Shown here: piece after piece, positions 9,295 through 16,920 of the stretch
Position numbering within the stretch: position 1 is the first letter of the stretch
Layout: every line of letters begins with the position of its first letter
Assembly (NCBI RefSeq): GCF_001644645.1
Contig: NZ_CP011390.1
Location: forward strand, 3,468,001 to 3,532,000
From: Flavisolibacter tropicus
GTDB lineage: Bacteria > Bacteroidota > Bacteroidia > Chitinophagales > Chitinophagaceae
Direction: 5' to 3'
DNA: 64,000 bases
The notes under the pieces: generated by a model
What the model saw: only the letters and a program-made list of their open reading frames with translations
Told to the model about the DNA's origin: nothing
The model's database searches: none
Translations under genes and position numbers: made by a program

Positions 9295-9933
9295 TTATAC
9301 GCTCTTTATAGATTGTGCATTAAACACCAGGCGGTTGGCGTTATCAATTTCATCATGGTTAATCGTATGTCCCATGCTGTTATACACTTTTGCTTCAACA
9401 GCAGCACCCATGCCATTTAAAATGTTTGTAGTGGCATATACGCGTTCTACCGGTACGTGTGGATCAGGATCGCTTGTTCCTATAAAGACGGGCGTTTGCT
9501 CAAAGCCGCCCTTGTAATTTTCAGGATAGATCTTATCACCTATCAAGCCTCCTGTAAAAGCTACTATGCCGCCGTATTTTGTGGCGTTACGTGTAACAAA
9601 CTCCAGGGTCAGACAGGCTCCTTGTGAAAAACCTAAGAAGTAAATGTGCTCTGAGGGTATGCCTTTACTATTAAGATCTTGAACCATTTCTTTCAACAAG
9701 GCCAGCGACGACGATAACCAAGGTTCATTTTGCGCAGGTGGCGCTAAAAATGAATAGGGATACCAGGTATTATTAGTAGCCTGCGGAGCCAGTAATGTAA
9801 AGTCTTTTACGTCCAGATGGTTGGCAAGAGTCAGAATATCTTCTGCACTACCGCCACGTCCGTGTAACAGAATTAATACATTGTTCTTAGGGTCTAGTTC
9901 CTTTCCTGCTGTCAGTATATTTTTTTCGTGCAT
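9295..9933 (-). CDS. Phospholipase/carboxylesterase family hydrolase (MhqD-like)
   Basis: The 212-residue alpha/beta hydrolase has the oxyanion segment LILLHGRGG (about residues 20-28), the nucleophile elbow GFSQG with S103, an acid in TSDPDPHVP (about residues 153-161) and the catalytic H189 in MGHT. In Bacillus, MhqD is such an esterase and is induced with the ring-cleaving dioxygenases MhqA, MhqE and MhqO by hydroquinones. Here it sits 2 bp after one MhqO-type gene and directly before a cupin gene, the same association. Function in electrophile detoxification is inferred from this context. Confidence 0.87.
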   Translation of the reverse strand: MHEKNILTAGKELDPKNNVLILLHGRGGSAEDILTLANHLDVKDFTLLAPQATNNTWYPYSFLAPPAQNEPWLSSSLALLKEMVQDLNSKGIPSEHIYFLGFSQGACLTLEFVTRNATKYGGIVAFTGGLIGDKIYPENYKGGFEQTPVFIGTSDPDPHVPVERVYATTNILNGMGAAVEAKVYNSMGHTINHDEIDNANRLVFNAQSIKSV

Positions 9934-9935
9934 GA

Positions 9936-10889
9936 TTATTTGTATTTATCCAGGTTAATAAAAACGGGCGTCAGTGTTTTTTCAATCTGTTGCCTGTTGT
10001 CTTCAAACTGCGGTGGTAACTTCAAGGCTTCTCCGAGATGATCAATGGACTCATCTACCATAAAGCCAGGCCCTGATGTAGCCACTTCAAACAATACACC
10101 ACCCGGCTCCCGGAAGTAGATAGAGGTAAAGTAGTTCCGATCCAGTATGGGCGTCGGATTCAGCATCCGCTTAACGATCTTCAATCTCACTTCTTCCTGT
10201 GTTCCTTTATTTGGTGTGGCAAAAGCAATATGATGAACCGTACCACTGCCTGCCAGGCCTTTCATGCTGTCTGGCGAGCAAAGTATATCGATATAGTTTC
10301 CAGGTGCATCTTTGGCTGCAAAGCGAAAGCGATTTCCTTTTTCAGCAATAAGCTGATGATCTAACTGTTCGGTAAGCAAGCCTGCTGTACGCTCATAGCC
10401 TTCTTCCCAGATCTCTACGTTATAAAATCCTTTGATGGAATGTTCTTGAGGAATGTTACCAAGACTAAAGCCGGGGCGCGTATCCTTGTCATTAAAGACC
10501 AACTCCAAACCTAGTCCATCCTCATCTTCAAAATACACCACCATCTCGCCGTCGAAGCGCTCTTGTGGTTTTTTATAGGGAATATCAAACCGTTTTAGGC
10601 GTTCCAGCCAATAGTTCAGTGAAGTAGCAGGAGCCGAAAACGTTGTGGTGTTCAACATGCCTTTTCCTTGTCGGCCATTGACCAATCCATTGTATGGGAA
10701 AAAGGTAAGAATACTTCCAGGGTTACCTACTTCATCGCCATAGTAAAAGTGGTATACATCCGGACCATCGAAGTTGATGGTTTTCTTAACCAGTCGCAAA
10801 CCAAGAATACCTACATAAAAATCAATGTTCTTCTGCGCACTACTGGCAATGGCTGTAACGTGATGGATACCTGTAATTAGCTGACTCAT
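9936..10889 (-). CDS. Ring-cleaving dioxygenase, glyoxalase fold (MhqO-like), copy 1
   Basis: The 317-residue protein has two vicinal-oxygen-chelate halves. It opens GIHHVTAIASSAQKNIDFYVGILGLRLVKK, and the second half has GTVHHIAFA and the FREPGGVLFEVATSGPGF segment with the late Glu ligand. The HH, H and E residues expected for the metal site are present. Proteins of this layout (MhqO, MhqE, LinE-like) cleave hydroquinones or related diols. It is about half identical by eye to the 310-residue copy at 11431-12363, from which OsmC separates it, so the pair looks like an old duplication within the operon. Confidence 0.88.
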   Translation of the reverse strand: MSQLITGIHHVTAIASSAQKNIDFYVGILGLRLVKKTINFDGPDVYHFYYGDEVGNPGSILTFFPYNGLVNGRQGKGMLNTTTFSAPATSLNYWLERLKRFDIPYKKPQERFDGEMVVYFEDEDGLGLELVFNDKDTRPGFSLGNIPQEHSIKGFYNVEIWEEGYERTAGLLTEQLDHQLIAEKGNRFRFAAKDAPGNYIDILCSPDSMKGLAGSGTVHHIAFATPNKGTQEEVRLKIVKRMLNPTPILDRNYFTSIYFREPGGVLFEVATSGPGFMVDESIDHLGEALKLPPQFEDNRQQIEKTLTPVFINLDKYK

Positions 10890-10915
10890 TTAAATGGGTT
10901 TAATTCTTTATTGGT

Positions 10916-11332
10916 TTACTCAATCACCACTACCACATCGCTAGGCTTTTTGAGCAACCGGTCAATGGGACAAACTTTAGAAATTTCCAACAACCTTTTT
11001 ATTTGTTCCTCTTTAAGACTTCCGGTAAAATGGATAGAGCAATAAAACGTATTCAGCCCTGACGCCATCTGGTCGCCTTTTACCAGCTTCACATTTACCT
11101 GTATCTCCCCTACATCCCAATTCTTTCGCCTCGCATACATGCGAAGGGTAATAGCCGTACACGAGGCCAATGCCATACATAAATAGTCGCCGGGTGCAGG
11201 GCCCATGTCGCTTCCACCAAAGTCCAATGGTTCGTCAGCAATGAAATGATGTTCACCAATAGTAAGCTGGGTGGTATACATATCACCACTATTTTTCGCT
11301 ACAGCCGATGCTATAACCTTTGTTTCTGCCAT
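10916..11332 (-). CDS. OsmC family protein
   Basis: The 138-residue protein has the OsmC fold. The two redox cysteines are in LCMALASCTAITLRMYAR (about residues 52-69) and VCPIDRLLKKP (about 120-130). OsmC/Ohr proteins reduce organic hydroperoxides with these thiols; the short form here is nearer to the OsmC/YhfA group than to Ohr. It lies between the two MhqO-type dioxygenase genes, 26 bp upstream of copy 1 and 98 bp downstream of copy 2. The context supports a role in defence against organic peroxides or electrophiles. Confidence 0.88.
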   Translation of the reverse strand: MAETKVIASAVAKNSGDMYTTQLTIGEHHFIADEPLDFGGSDMGPAPGDYLCMALASCTAITLRMYARRKNWDVGEIQVNVKLVKGDQMASGLNTFYCSIHFTGSLKEEQIKRLLEISKVCPIDRLLKKPSDVVVVIE

Positions 11333-11430
11333 TTATCGTTTACCTTTTTGTTGAACATCCCGTTTATTTTCTTATCCAATTTTTTGCATTCAACGTTTCT
11401 ATAACTATACACTTTGAATGCACCTTGAGG

Positions 11431-12363
11431 TTACGGCTTTAAAGCAGGCAACGCATCTACTATTCGTTGGCGTGCTGGTTCATATTGTGGGGGCAGCATC
11501 AGGTGTGTACCCAACTCACTAATTGATTCGTCGGTAGCAAAGCCTGGATTATCTGTTGCTATCTCAAACAACACACCACCCGGTTCACGGAAGTACAGTG
11601 AGTAGAAATAATTTCGGTCAATCTTTTCCGTGATATTCAAGCCAGCATTTACTACCTTCTCTCTAAAGTTCATCAGGATGTTTTCGTCTTTTACACGGAA
11701 GGCCACGTGGTGATTGGTACCACCAGCATTGATGCCACGCTGCCCGTTTGGATCTTCTACAATATCCACTACGTTAGCCGTATCAATAGCCTCTGTAATA
11801 AAGCGATAGCGATTCCCTTCCTGCGTTAACAGACGGTAGCCAAAGATGTCGGTTAAGACTTTAGCAGTAGCGGCGCTGTTGCGCACCGTAAGCACAATGC
11901 TGTGAAAACCTTTGGTGGCCGTGTCTTCTTTCACCTCGTTGGTTACCCATGGCTTACGCGTATCATTGGTAGCTACTAGGTTAAGCTGCAGGCCATCTGG
12001 GTCTTCAAAAGAAAGGTATTGCTCGCCAAAGCGTTCATTAATAGGCTGGTGCTTTACCTTAAGCGTTTCAAAGCGGTTCTTCCAAAAAGGCAGGCTGTCT
12101 TTGGGTACTGCATATCCAATTTCCGTGGCCATGCCGGTACCAGGACTACCTTTTTGAATTCCTTCCCAAGGGAAGAAAGTAAGGATAGAACCAGGCGTGC
12201 CTACTTCGTCGCCAAAGTAAAAGTGATAAGTGCCAGGGTCATCAAAGTTGACGGTCTTTTTCACCAACCGCACACCCAGAACACGCGTATAAAAATCATA
12301 ATTGCGTTGGGCATCACCAGCTATAGCTGTAATATGATGGAGTCCTAATATTTTATTTTCCAT
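11431..12363 (-). CDS. Ring-cleaving dioxygenase, glyoxalase fold (MhqO-like), copy 2
   Basis: The 310-residue protein has the same two-half vicinal-oxygen-chelate layout as copy 1. It has GLHHITAIAGDAQRNYDFYTRVLGVRLVKK at the start, GGTNHHVAFR in the middle and YFREPGGVLFEIATDNPGF near the end, so the metal-binding His and Glu positions are kept. It begins 10 bp after the YceI gene and is therefore the second gene of the run that starts at the Crp-type operator. The 98 bp before the OsmC gene could hold an internal promoter, but none is obvious. Confidence 0.88.
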   Translation of the reverse strand: MENKILGLHHITAIAGDAQRNYDFYTRVLGVRLVKKTVNFDDPGTYHFYFGDEVGTPGSILTFFPWEGIQKGSPGTGMATEIGYAVPKDSLPFWKNRFETLKVKHQPINERFGEQYLSFEDPDGLQLNLVATNDTRKPWVTNEVKEDTATKGFHSIVLTVRNSAATAKVLTDIFGYRLLTQEGNRYRFITEAIDTANVVDIVEDPNGQRGINAGGTNHHVAFRVKDENILMNFREKVVNAGLNITEKIDRNYFYSLYFREPGGVLFEIATDNPGFATDESISELGTHLMLPPQYEPARQRIVDALPALKP

Positions 12364-12373
12364 GATTGTTTAA

Positions 12374-12919
12374 TTAAGCGTTTACCAATTCGGCTTGTTT
12401 TACTAATTGTACTTCAGCATGGATCTTAATTTCATCACTCACCACTACACTTCCTGCTTCCGTAACGGCATTCCAAGTTAAACCAAAGTCTTTACGACTG
12501 ATCTTGCCACTTACGGTAAAGCCAGCTTTTGTTTGTCCATAAGGATCAACTACAATACCACCGTGTTCTACAGTAAGAGCAATGGGTTTTGTTATTCCAC
12601 GGACGGTCAATTCTCCATACAACTTTGCATCCTCACCATTGGTTTCATATTTGGTGCCGACGAAACGCAACTGACCATACTCCTCTGCATTAAAGAAATC
12701 GGCTGATTTCAAGTGGGCGTCACGCTGTGCATTATTGGTATCAATAGAATTAATATCAGCTGTAAACTCAATGTTTTTAGCCGTAATAAAGTTTTCTGTA
12801 TCTGTAACAACATTTAGATCAAACTGCTTGAAATAACCTGTTACGGTTGTGATCATCAGGTGTTTTACCTTAAACTGTATTTCCGAGTGTGTCGGGTCTA
12901 TTTTCCAATTCATTGCCAT
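12374..12919 (-). CDS. YceI family protein
   Basis: The 181-residue protein begins MNWKIDPTHSEIQFKVKHLMI after one extra Met-Ala, the hallmark of YceI lipocalin-like domains. It ends with DFGLTWNAVTEAGSVVVSDEIKI, also typical. YceI proteins bind long isoprenoid or quinone-like lipids. There is no signal peptide, so this one is probably cytoplasmic. It is the first gene after the Crp-type operator and a TAGTTTTG promoter box, with a leader of about 20 bases, so it likely starts the stress operon. Confidence 0.9.
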   Translation of the reverse strand: MAMNWKIDPTHSEIQFKVKHLMITTVTGYFKQFDLNVVTDTENFITAKNIEFTADINSIDTNNAQRDAHLKSADFFNAEEYGQLRFVGTKYETNGEDAKLYGELTVRGITKPIALTVEHGGIVVDPYGQTKAGFTVSGKISRKDFGLTWNAVTEAGSVVVSDEIKIHAEVQLVKQAELVNA

Positions 12920-12944
12920 AGTTTGTTGTTTTAATTTGTTGAAA

Positions 12945-12952
12945 CAAAACTA
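12945..12952 (-). promoter_or_regulatory. -7 promoter box TAGTTTTG for the YceI operon
   Basis: On the minus strand the 8-mer TAGTTTTG matches the Bacteroidota -7 consensus TAnnTTTG exactly. It ends 25 bp before the YceI ATG. No TTG is found at the expected -33 distance, as would suit an activator-dependent promoter. Confidence 0.5.
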
Positions 12953-12997
12953 CTATGACAGGCAGGCCTGCTCCATTGAGAAAAGGCAAGAAATGAA

Positions 12998-13013
12998 TGT
13001 GACCTAGATCACA
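12998..13013. promoter_or_regulatory. Crp/Fnr-type operator
   Basis: The sequence is TGTGACCTAGATCACA; with the next base pairs it reads AATGTGA-N6-TCACATT. It fits the classic Crp consensus TGTGA-N6-TCACA in both half-sites. It directly follows the stop codon of the Crp/Fnr gene and is centred roughly 65 bp upstream of the start point predicted from the TAGTTTTG box, near the class I activator position. I infer that the adjacent regulator, or a relative, activates the YceI-to-pirin operon from here. Confidence 0.65.
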
Positions 13014-13595
13014 TTATTTGGACAATGTTATTTGTTTACGCAGGCGGCTTAGGGTTTCACGTGTAATGCCCAGGTACGAAGCGATCATGTGCTGTGGCAC
13101 CCGCTGCACACAGTCTGGGTAGGTAATGGAAAAGCGTTTATATCGCGCTTCCGCTGGTTCTGCCAGCGATTGCATCAGGCGTTTCTGGGTAGCTACCAGG
13201 TGGTTTTGCATCAGGATCCGGAAGTAGTGTTCCAGCTTAGGAACGGTTTCCATAGCCTGGTTCCACGATGGTTTGTCTATCAAAAGCACCTCTGCTTCTT
13301 CCAGTGCCTCCATATTAAAAATAGAGGGCTCGTCGGTTAAAAAGCTCGCCAAATCAGCCATCCACCAGCCTTCTGAAGCAAATTGAAGGGTGTGTTCACC
13401 GTCTTTTTCATCCACCGTAAAAGAGCGGAGAATACCTTTTTCAACAAATGCCTGGTACCGGCAAACATCGCCTTCCTGCAGCAGGTATTGTCGTTTCCGC
13501 AATTTTTTGGGCAAGAAAAAGGATTTGACAAGAGCAAACTCTTCATCTGTCAGTGAAATAATTTCAGTAATTTTTTTATAGAGCAGCTCAGTCAT
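13014..13595 (-). CDS. Crp/Fnr family transcriptional regulator
   Basis: The 193-residue protein has an N-terminal cyclic-nucleotide-binding-like domain (about residues 20-120, with LQEGDVCRYQAFVEKGILRSF) and a C-terminal helix-turn-helix. The recognition helix reads IASYLGITRETLSRLRKQ (about residues 169-186). The RETxxR core is that of Crp-like proteins that read TGTGA half-sites. The cAMP-binding Arg-Ser pair is not evident, so the ligand is unknown; many Bacteroidota members are like this. It heads the minus-strand cluster and its stop abuts a Crp-type operator, so it is the best candidate regulator of the stress operon and perhaps of itself. Confidence 0.88.
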   Translation of the reverse strand: MTELLYKKITEIISLTDEEFALVKSFFLPKKLRKRQYLLQEGDVCRYQAFVEKGILRSFTVDEKDGEHTLQFASEGWWMADLASFLTDEPSIFNMEALEEAEVLLIDKPSWNQAMETVPKLEHYFRILMQNHLVATQKRLMQSLAEPAEARYKRFSITYPDCVQRVPQHMIASYLGITRETLSRLRKQITLSK

Positions 13596-13923
13596 TTTAC
13601 AAAGTTAAGTGGGCGCTTAAAATTAGCGAGTTCTGCAAATCTTCCTTTCTAATTGATTATTAAGCTATAAGAAACTATTTTTTAACGTGTTGTCCCCTTT
13701 TTCCCACCAAGGCTTACAGTCTTCGGAGCTCATCCATAAAGCTCTTAACAAAGCCTTAATCCGCACAGCTAGGCATTTCATCAATATAAATTGTACCTTC
13801 ACCGAGTTAATTTGAGCAACGCATCTAGTTAAGTCAATTACCTGCCTCGTTATCTTGTCAGTTAGTGCTTCAATTTTTGCCTCGCCCAGATACCATTTAT
13901 CATTTTTTTATTTTAAAAAGAAC
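13596..13923. other. Divergent intergenic region before the RRM gene
   Basis: These 328 bp between the Crp/Fnr gene and the RRM gene lack the repeat modules. A box TACCTTCA at 13794-13801 resembles TAnnTTTG and would give an untranslated leader of about 115 bases for the RRM gene. Long leaders are common for cold-inducible RNA-binding proteins, but no specific motif was recognised. The A-rich TTTTAAAAAGAAC just before 13924 is a typical Bacteroidota start context. Confidence 0.35.
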
Positions 13924-14265
13924 ATGAACATTTACGTTTCAAACTTAAGCTTCAACATTCAAGATGAAGATTTACGTGGATTTTTCGCTGAGTATGGCGA
14001 AGTAACTTCTGCCAAGGTAATTACAGACAGAGAAACTGGCCGCTCTCGTGGTTTTGGCTTCGTAGAAATGTCTGACGACGAGGCTTCTCGCAAAGCGATT
14101 GCTGAGTTAGACGGTGCGTCTATCGACAACCGTACTATCAAAGTAATGGAAGCTAAACCAAAAGAAGGTGGCAACAACCGTGGCGGTGGCTTCGGTGGTG
14201 GCAACCGTGGTGGTGGCTTTGGTGGTAACCGCGGTGGCGGTGGCTATAACAAGAATCGCTACTAA
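13924..14265 (+). CDS. RNA-binding protein with one RRM and a Gly/Arg-rich tail
   Basis: The ATG at 13924 gives a 113-residue protein; the frame is open 69 bp further upstream, but those codons do not fit the family. RNP2 is IYVSNL (residues 3-8) and RNP1 is RGFGFVEM (residues 42-49), so the RNA-recognition motif is intact. The tail from about residue 84 is made of GGGFGGN and RGGG repeats ending YNKNRY, an RGG-box-like disordered tail. Such proteins in Bacteroidota and cyanobacteria are often cold-induced RNA chaperones. A strong terminator follows. Confidence 0.92.
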   Translation: MNIYVSNLSFNIQDEDLRGFFAEYGEVTSAKVITDRETGRSRGFGFVEMSDDEASRKAIAELDGASIDNRTIKVMEAKPKEGGNNRGGGFGGGNRGGGFGGNRGGGGYNKNRY

Positions 14266-14285
14266 TCTCTTTTTTTATAGTCCGC

Positions 14286-14313
14286 GCCCTGGTTTCCACC
14301 AGGGCTTTTTTTT
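14286..14313 (+). terminator. Intrinsic terminator of the RRM gene
   Basis: GCCCTGG pairs with CCAGGGC across a six-base loop and is followed by eight T residues, 20 bp after the RRM stop codon. Confidence 0.9.
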
Positions 14314-14369
14314 GGGCACCACCTTTGCGGCAATAAAAACGAATTTTGGTTCAACAACTATATAAGCAT

Positions 14370-14735
14370 ATGCATACACAGATTTGGGATAAATATCTTC
14401 CAGTTATCAAAATCCTTTTAAAAAAATCAGCCAATTGCGCACAAACCCTTAATCTAAATATCCAGGATTTCGAGCGCGCTGGTCTGGCACGTAAAACAGG
14501 CAACAAATTTCATCTTCACTTCCAAAATGGACGCGCCGATAATGCAATCAACGCATCTCCTTTGGCTAAAGACTTTGCTTCTACGCTGCTGGGCGATGAT
14601 ACTGTAAAAAGCCTATTCATGGGCGGCGAATACGAGTTGTCTTTAAACAACAAATACCAGCTTGGAATTAAGTGTTTGCATAAGGCAGAGGCAGAAGAAA
14701 AGGAGCCAGCAACAGCTGACCAAGGGCCTAATTAG
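14370..14735 (+). CDS. Uncharacterised 121-aa protein
   Basis: The start ATG at 14370 is preferred over an in-frame TTG 24 bp upstream. The protein begins MHTQIWDKYLPVIKILLKKS and is predicted mixed alpha/beta, cytoplasmic, with a charged tail (EAEEKEPATADQGPN). No domain is recognised. It stands 105 bp after the RRM gene, behind that gene's terminator. Codon use looks like the neighbouring genes. I cannot suggest a function. Confidence 0.7.
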   Translation: MHTQIWDKYLPVIKILLKKSANCAQTLNLNIQDFERAGLARKTGNKFHLHFQNGRADNAINASPLAKDFASTLLGDDTVKSLFMGGEYELSLNNKYQLGIKCLHKAEAEEKEPATADQGPN

Positions 14736-14930
14736 GAAGCTGCACGCTTCAAGCTTTACGCCTAACGCCAAATATTATTCGTTACAAGACAATAACGTCA
14801 GAGATGAAGTATATACAGGCTATAGAAGAGCTATCTGTTTACACACCACCCATGTAAAATAATCTCTCCAGCGTACAGCTTGAAGCGTATAGTTTCTTTC
14901 ATTTGCTTATCTCAAGCCTACCTTTATAAC

Positions 14931-15419
14931 ATGGAATCCAATGAATTAGCAAATTTTTTAGACGCCTGCCGGCGTGGCGATTCAGGTGCCGTTGCCCAAT
15001 TTTGTCAGCAGCGTCCTGATCTGATCAATGCGGCAGATGCAAAAGGATTTACGCCATTAATCATTGCCGTATATAACCACCAACCCGATATAGTAGCTAT
15101 TCTCTTGCAAAACGGCGCCAATCCAAATGCACAAGATATATCTGGCAATACGGCCCTTATGGGTGCCTGCTTTAAAGGTTATGAAACACTGGCCGAAAAG
15201 CTCATAGCTGCCGGCGCGGATACAAACCTGCGAAATGGACAGGGAGCGCAAGCCCTGACATTTGCGGCTATGTTTGGACAACTGGCTATTGCCAGACTAC
15301 TGCTTAAACACAGTGCCACAGCAAATGCCCCCGACAATAGCGGAAAGAGTGCACTTGACCACGCTGTATTACTAAAGAACGAGGAAATGGTTGCATTGCT
15401 GAGTGGTAATCGTAACTGA
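14931..15419 (+). CDS. Ankyrin-repeat protein
   Basis: The ATG at 14931 gives 162 residues starting MESNELANFLDACRRGD. Four ankyrin repeats of about 33 residues can be read, with the usual TPLIIAVYNHQPDIVAILLQNGANPNA, NTALMGACFKGYETLAEKLIAAGADTN and similar units. There is no signal peptide, so it is likely a cytoplasmic protein-binding scaffold. Partners are unknown. The upstream frame would add 17 residues that look like leader sequence; a TACCTTTA box at 14919-14926 lies too close to the ATG to be a normal promoter. Confidence 0.88.
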   Translation: MESNELANFLDACRRGDSGAVAQFCQQRPDLINAADAKGFTPLIIAVYNHQPDIVAILLQNGANPNAQDISGNTALMGACFKGYETLAEKLIAAGADTNLRNGQGAQALTFAAMFGQLAIARLLLKHSATANAPDNSGKSALDHAVLLKNEEMVALLSGNRN

Positions 15420-15708
15420 TCTGAAAACCAAACTTGCCTTAACCACCTAATTTACGGCTACAGATTTACGATAGAAACTTCAAGCAGACAAGTTCACTCC
15501 TCTACTCCAACCATGAGGTTTTACAGTTTTATTGCTCACCACAATTAGGTTTAGCCTTATTTAAACGTGTACCCTTTTACACGCGCCACAACTACTAAAT
15601 ACCATCTACTAACGCATAACGACAAACTATTATTTCAATACGCCTTGGTCCGGTTTTTTGTTACTCTTATTTGTATTTCTCATCTTGACAATCAAAAGAC
15701 ACCCGACT

Positions 15709-16146
15709 ATGTTCAACAAGTTTACTCGTTTGGTATTAATGCTGATAACATTAGTAGCCTTGAACCTACCAGCCTTTGCCGTATCATTACCAGCTTCTAC
15801 TCCGGCTACCGAGCCCGATCCTGCCACTGTAAAAGCCGCCCTGAGCGAGTTTTCCAGCCTGAGCAAGAAAGAAAAGAAAGAGCGTATTCACGAGGTAAAA
15901 AAAGTATTGAAGCAATACAAGGCCGATAAAAAAGCCGGTACAGCTGCTGAAACCAGCACTGTTTTATTGGTGATTCTAGCCATTTTACTACCCCCATTAG
16001 CGGTGTATTTACATGAAGGAGAAATCAACAACCGCTTTTGGCTCAGTTTGTTACTTACCTTACTGTTTTGGATACCAGGTGTAATCTATGCACTGATTGT
16101 TGTCCTTGGTGATGGCTCTCTTAAATTAGCTTCTGAAAAAGAATAA
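15709..16146 (+). CDS. YqaE/Pmp3-like membrane protein with signal peptide and coiled segment
   Basis: From the ATG at 15709 the protein has 145 residues. It shows a signal peptide (about residues 1-24), a lysine-rich helix with KKEKKERIHEVKKVLKQYK, and then two membrane helices in the Pmp3/YqaE pattern (LLVILAILLPPLAVYLHEGEIN...LLLTLLFWIPGVIYALIVV). The Pmp3 core is usually only about 55 residues, so the N-terminal 80 residues are an extension found in Bacteroidota members. The family is linked to membrane potential and stress. It is followed by a strong terminator and stands alone. Confidence 0.85.
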   Translation: MFNKFTRLVLMLITLVALNLPAFAVSLPASTPATEPDPATVKAALSEFSSLSKKEKKERIHEVKKVLKQYKADKKAGTAAETSTVLLVILAILLPPLAVYLHEGEINNRFWLSLLLTLLFWIPGVIYALIVVLGDGSLKLASEKE

Positions 16147-16163
16147 TTAAATGCGTACAACAT

Positions 16164-16195
16164 AAAAAGCCCCGCTCTAGATAGCGGGGCTTTTT
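16164..16195. terminator. Bidirectional intrinsic terminator
   Basis: AGCCCCGCT (16168-16176) pairs with AGCGGGGCT (16183-16191) across six bases, with A5 before and T5 after. It serves the YqaE-like gene on the plus strand and could serve the convergent gene ending at 16303. Confidence 0.9.
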
Positions 16196-16302
16196 ATTAT
16201 AATAAAGTCAGCTTCGAGCTTTGAGGTATAGCTATAATACTTAAATATCTATAATCTCTCTTTGTGTTTGTATCAACTTCAAATCTCAAACTTCAAATGC
16301 TC

Positions 16303-16608
16303 CTACAAATGTCTGCGACTGATCGGATCATCTTCTCTACGTGTAGTGCTAGGTGTTACCCGATCTCTGGAGCGGCCACCATTTCTGTAATCTTCTCTGC
16401 GGTCTAAAAGCAGCGGTATAGTAGCCACCACGCAGAAACTAGCAAAAATGCACAAACCCAGGATAAGCCCATGTTGAGGTTCACCAAATACGGTTTGTCG
16501 ATCAGGACCCATCAGGGTAATTTTCTGTTCTGTAGAGCGATAGATTGCATAAATGATAGAGAACAGCGCCACCACTAGTAGTACAGGTATTAATATTCTT
16601 TTGTTCAT
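16303..16608 (-). CDS. Uncharacterised small membrane protein
   Basis: The 101-residue protein has two membrane helices, about residues 4-23 and 47-67, and a basic, disordered tail (RREDYRNGGRSRDRVTPSTTRREDD). No family is recognised. The start MNKRILIPV follows an A-rich stretch and looks right. It is flanked by a convergent YqaE-like gene and a divergent permease gene, so it is probably transcribed alone. Confidence 0.7.
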   Translation of the reverse strand: MNKRILIPVLLVVALFSIIYAIYRSTEQKITLMGPDRQTVFGEPQHGLILGLCIFASFCVVATIPLLLDRREDYRNGGRSRDRVTPSTTRREDDPISRRHL

Positions 16609-16920
16609 AACCTTTCTTTTATTAATTAACTCTAAACGACACTAGTCAAATTTAATACCATAGGTGTGAGCAGCTCAGCTTTAACGAGAGAATAACAAAG
16701 TGAATGGTGAATGGTCAATGGTGGGTGAGAGAAGCTACAAGCTGTACGCTACACGCTTCACGCAAGGTAATTCGTGTTTTCTCTAGTATACTTAGCTCAT
16801 TTTCCAGCATTAGTGAATTGCCCACTAATCATCTTTCCTGTTCGTCCTATTCATCCTACTAATCCTAGTTCTTTCTTTACGGTGCAAGAATTGCTTAGCT
16901 CTCTTTAATACACTGTTCTT
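16609..16920. other. Divergent intergenic region with isolated module A
   Basis: The gap holds S-like GTGAATGGTGAATGGTC (16699-16715), one module A copy (16732-16762), and the repeat-like CTATTCATCCTACTAATCC (about 16848-16866) with related units common elsewhere in the window. The 50 bp before 16921 appear unique. No gene seen. Confidence 0.5.
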
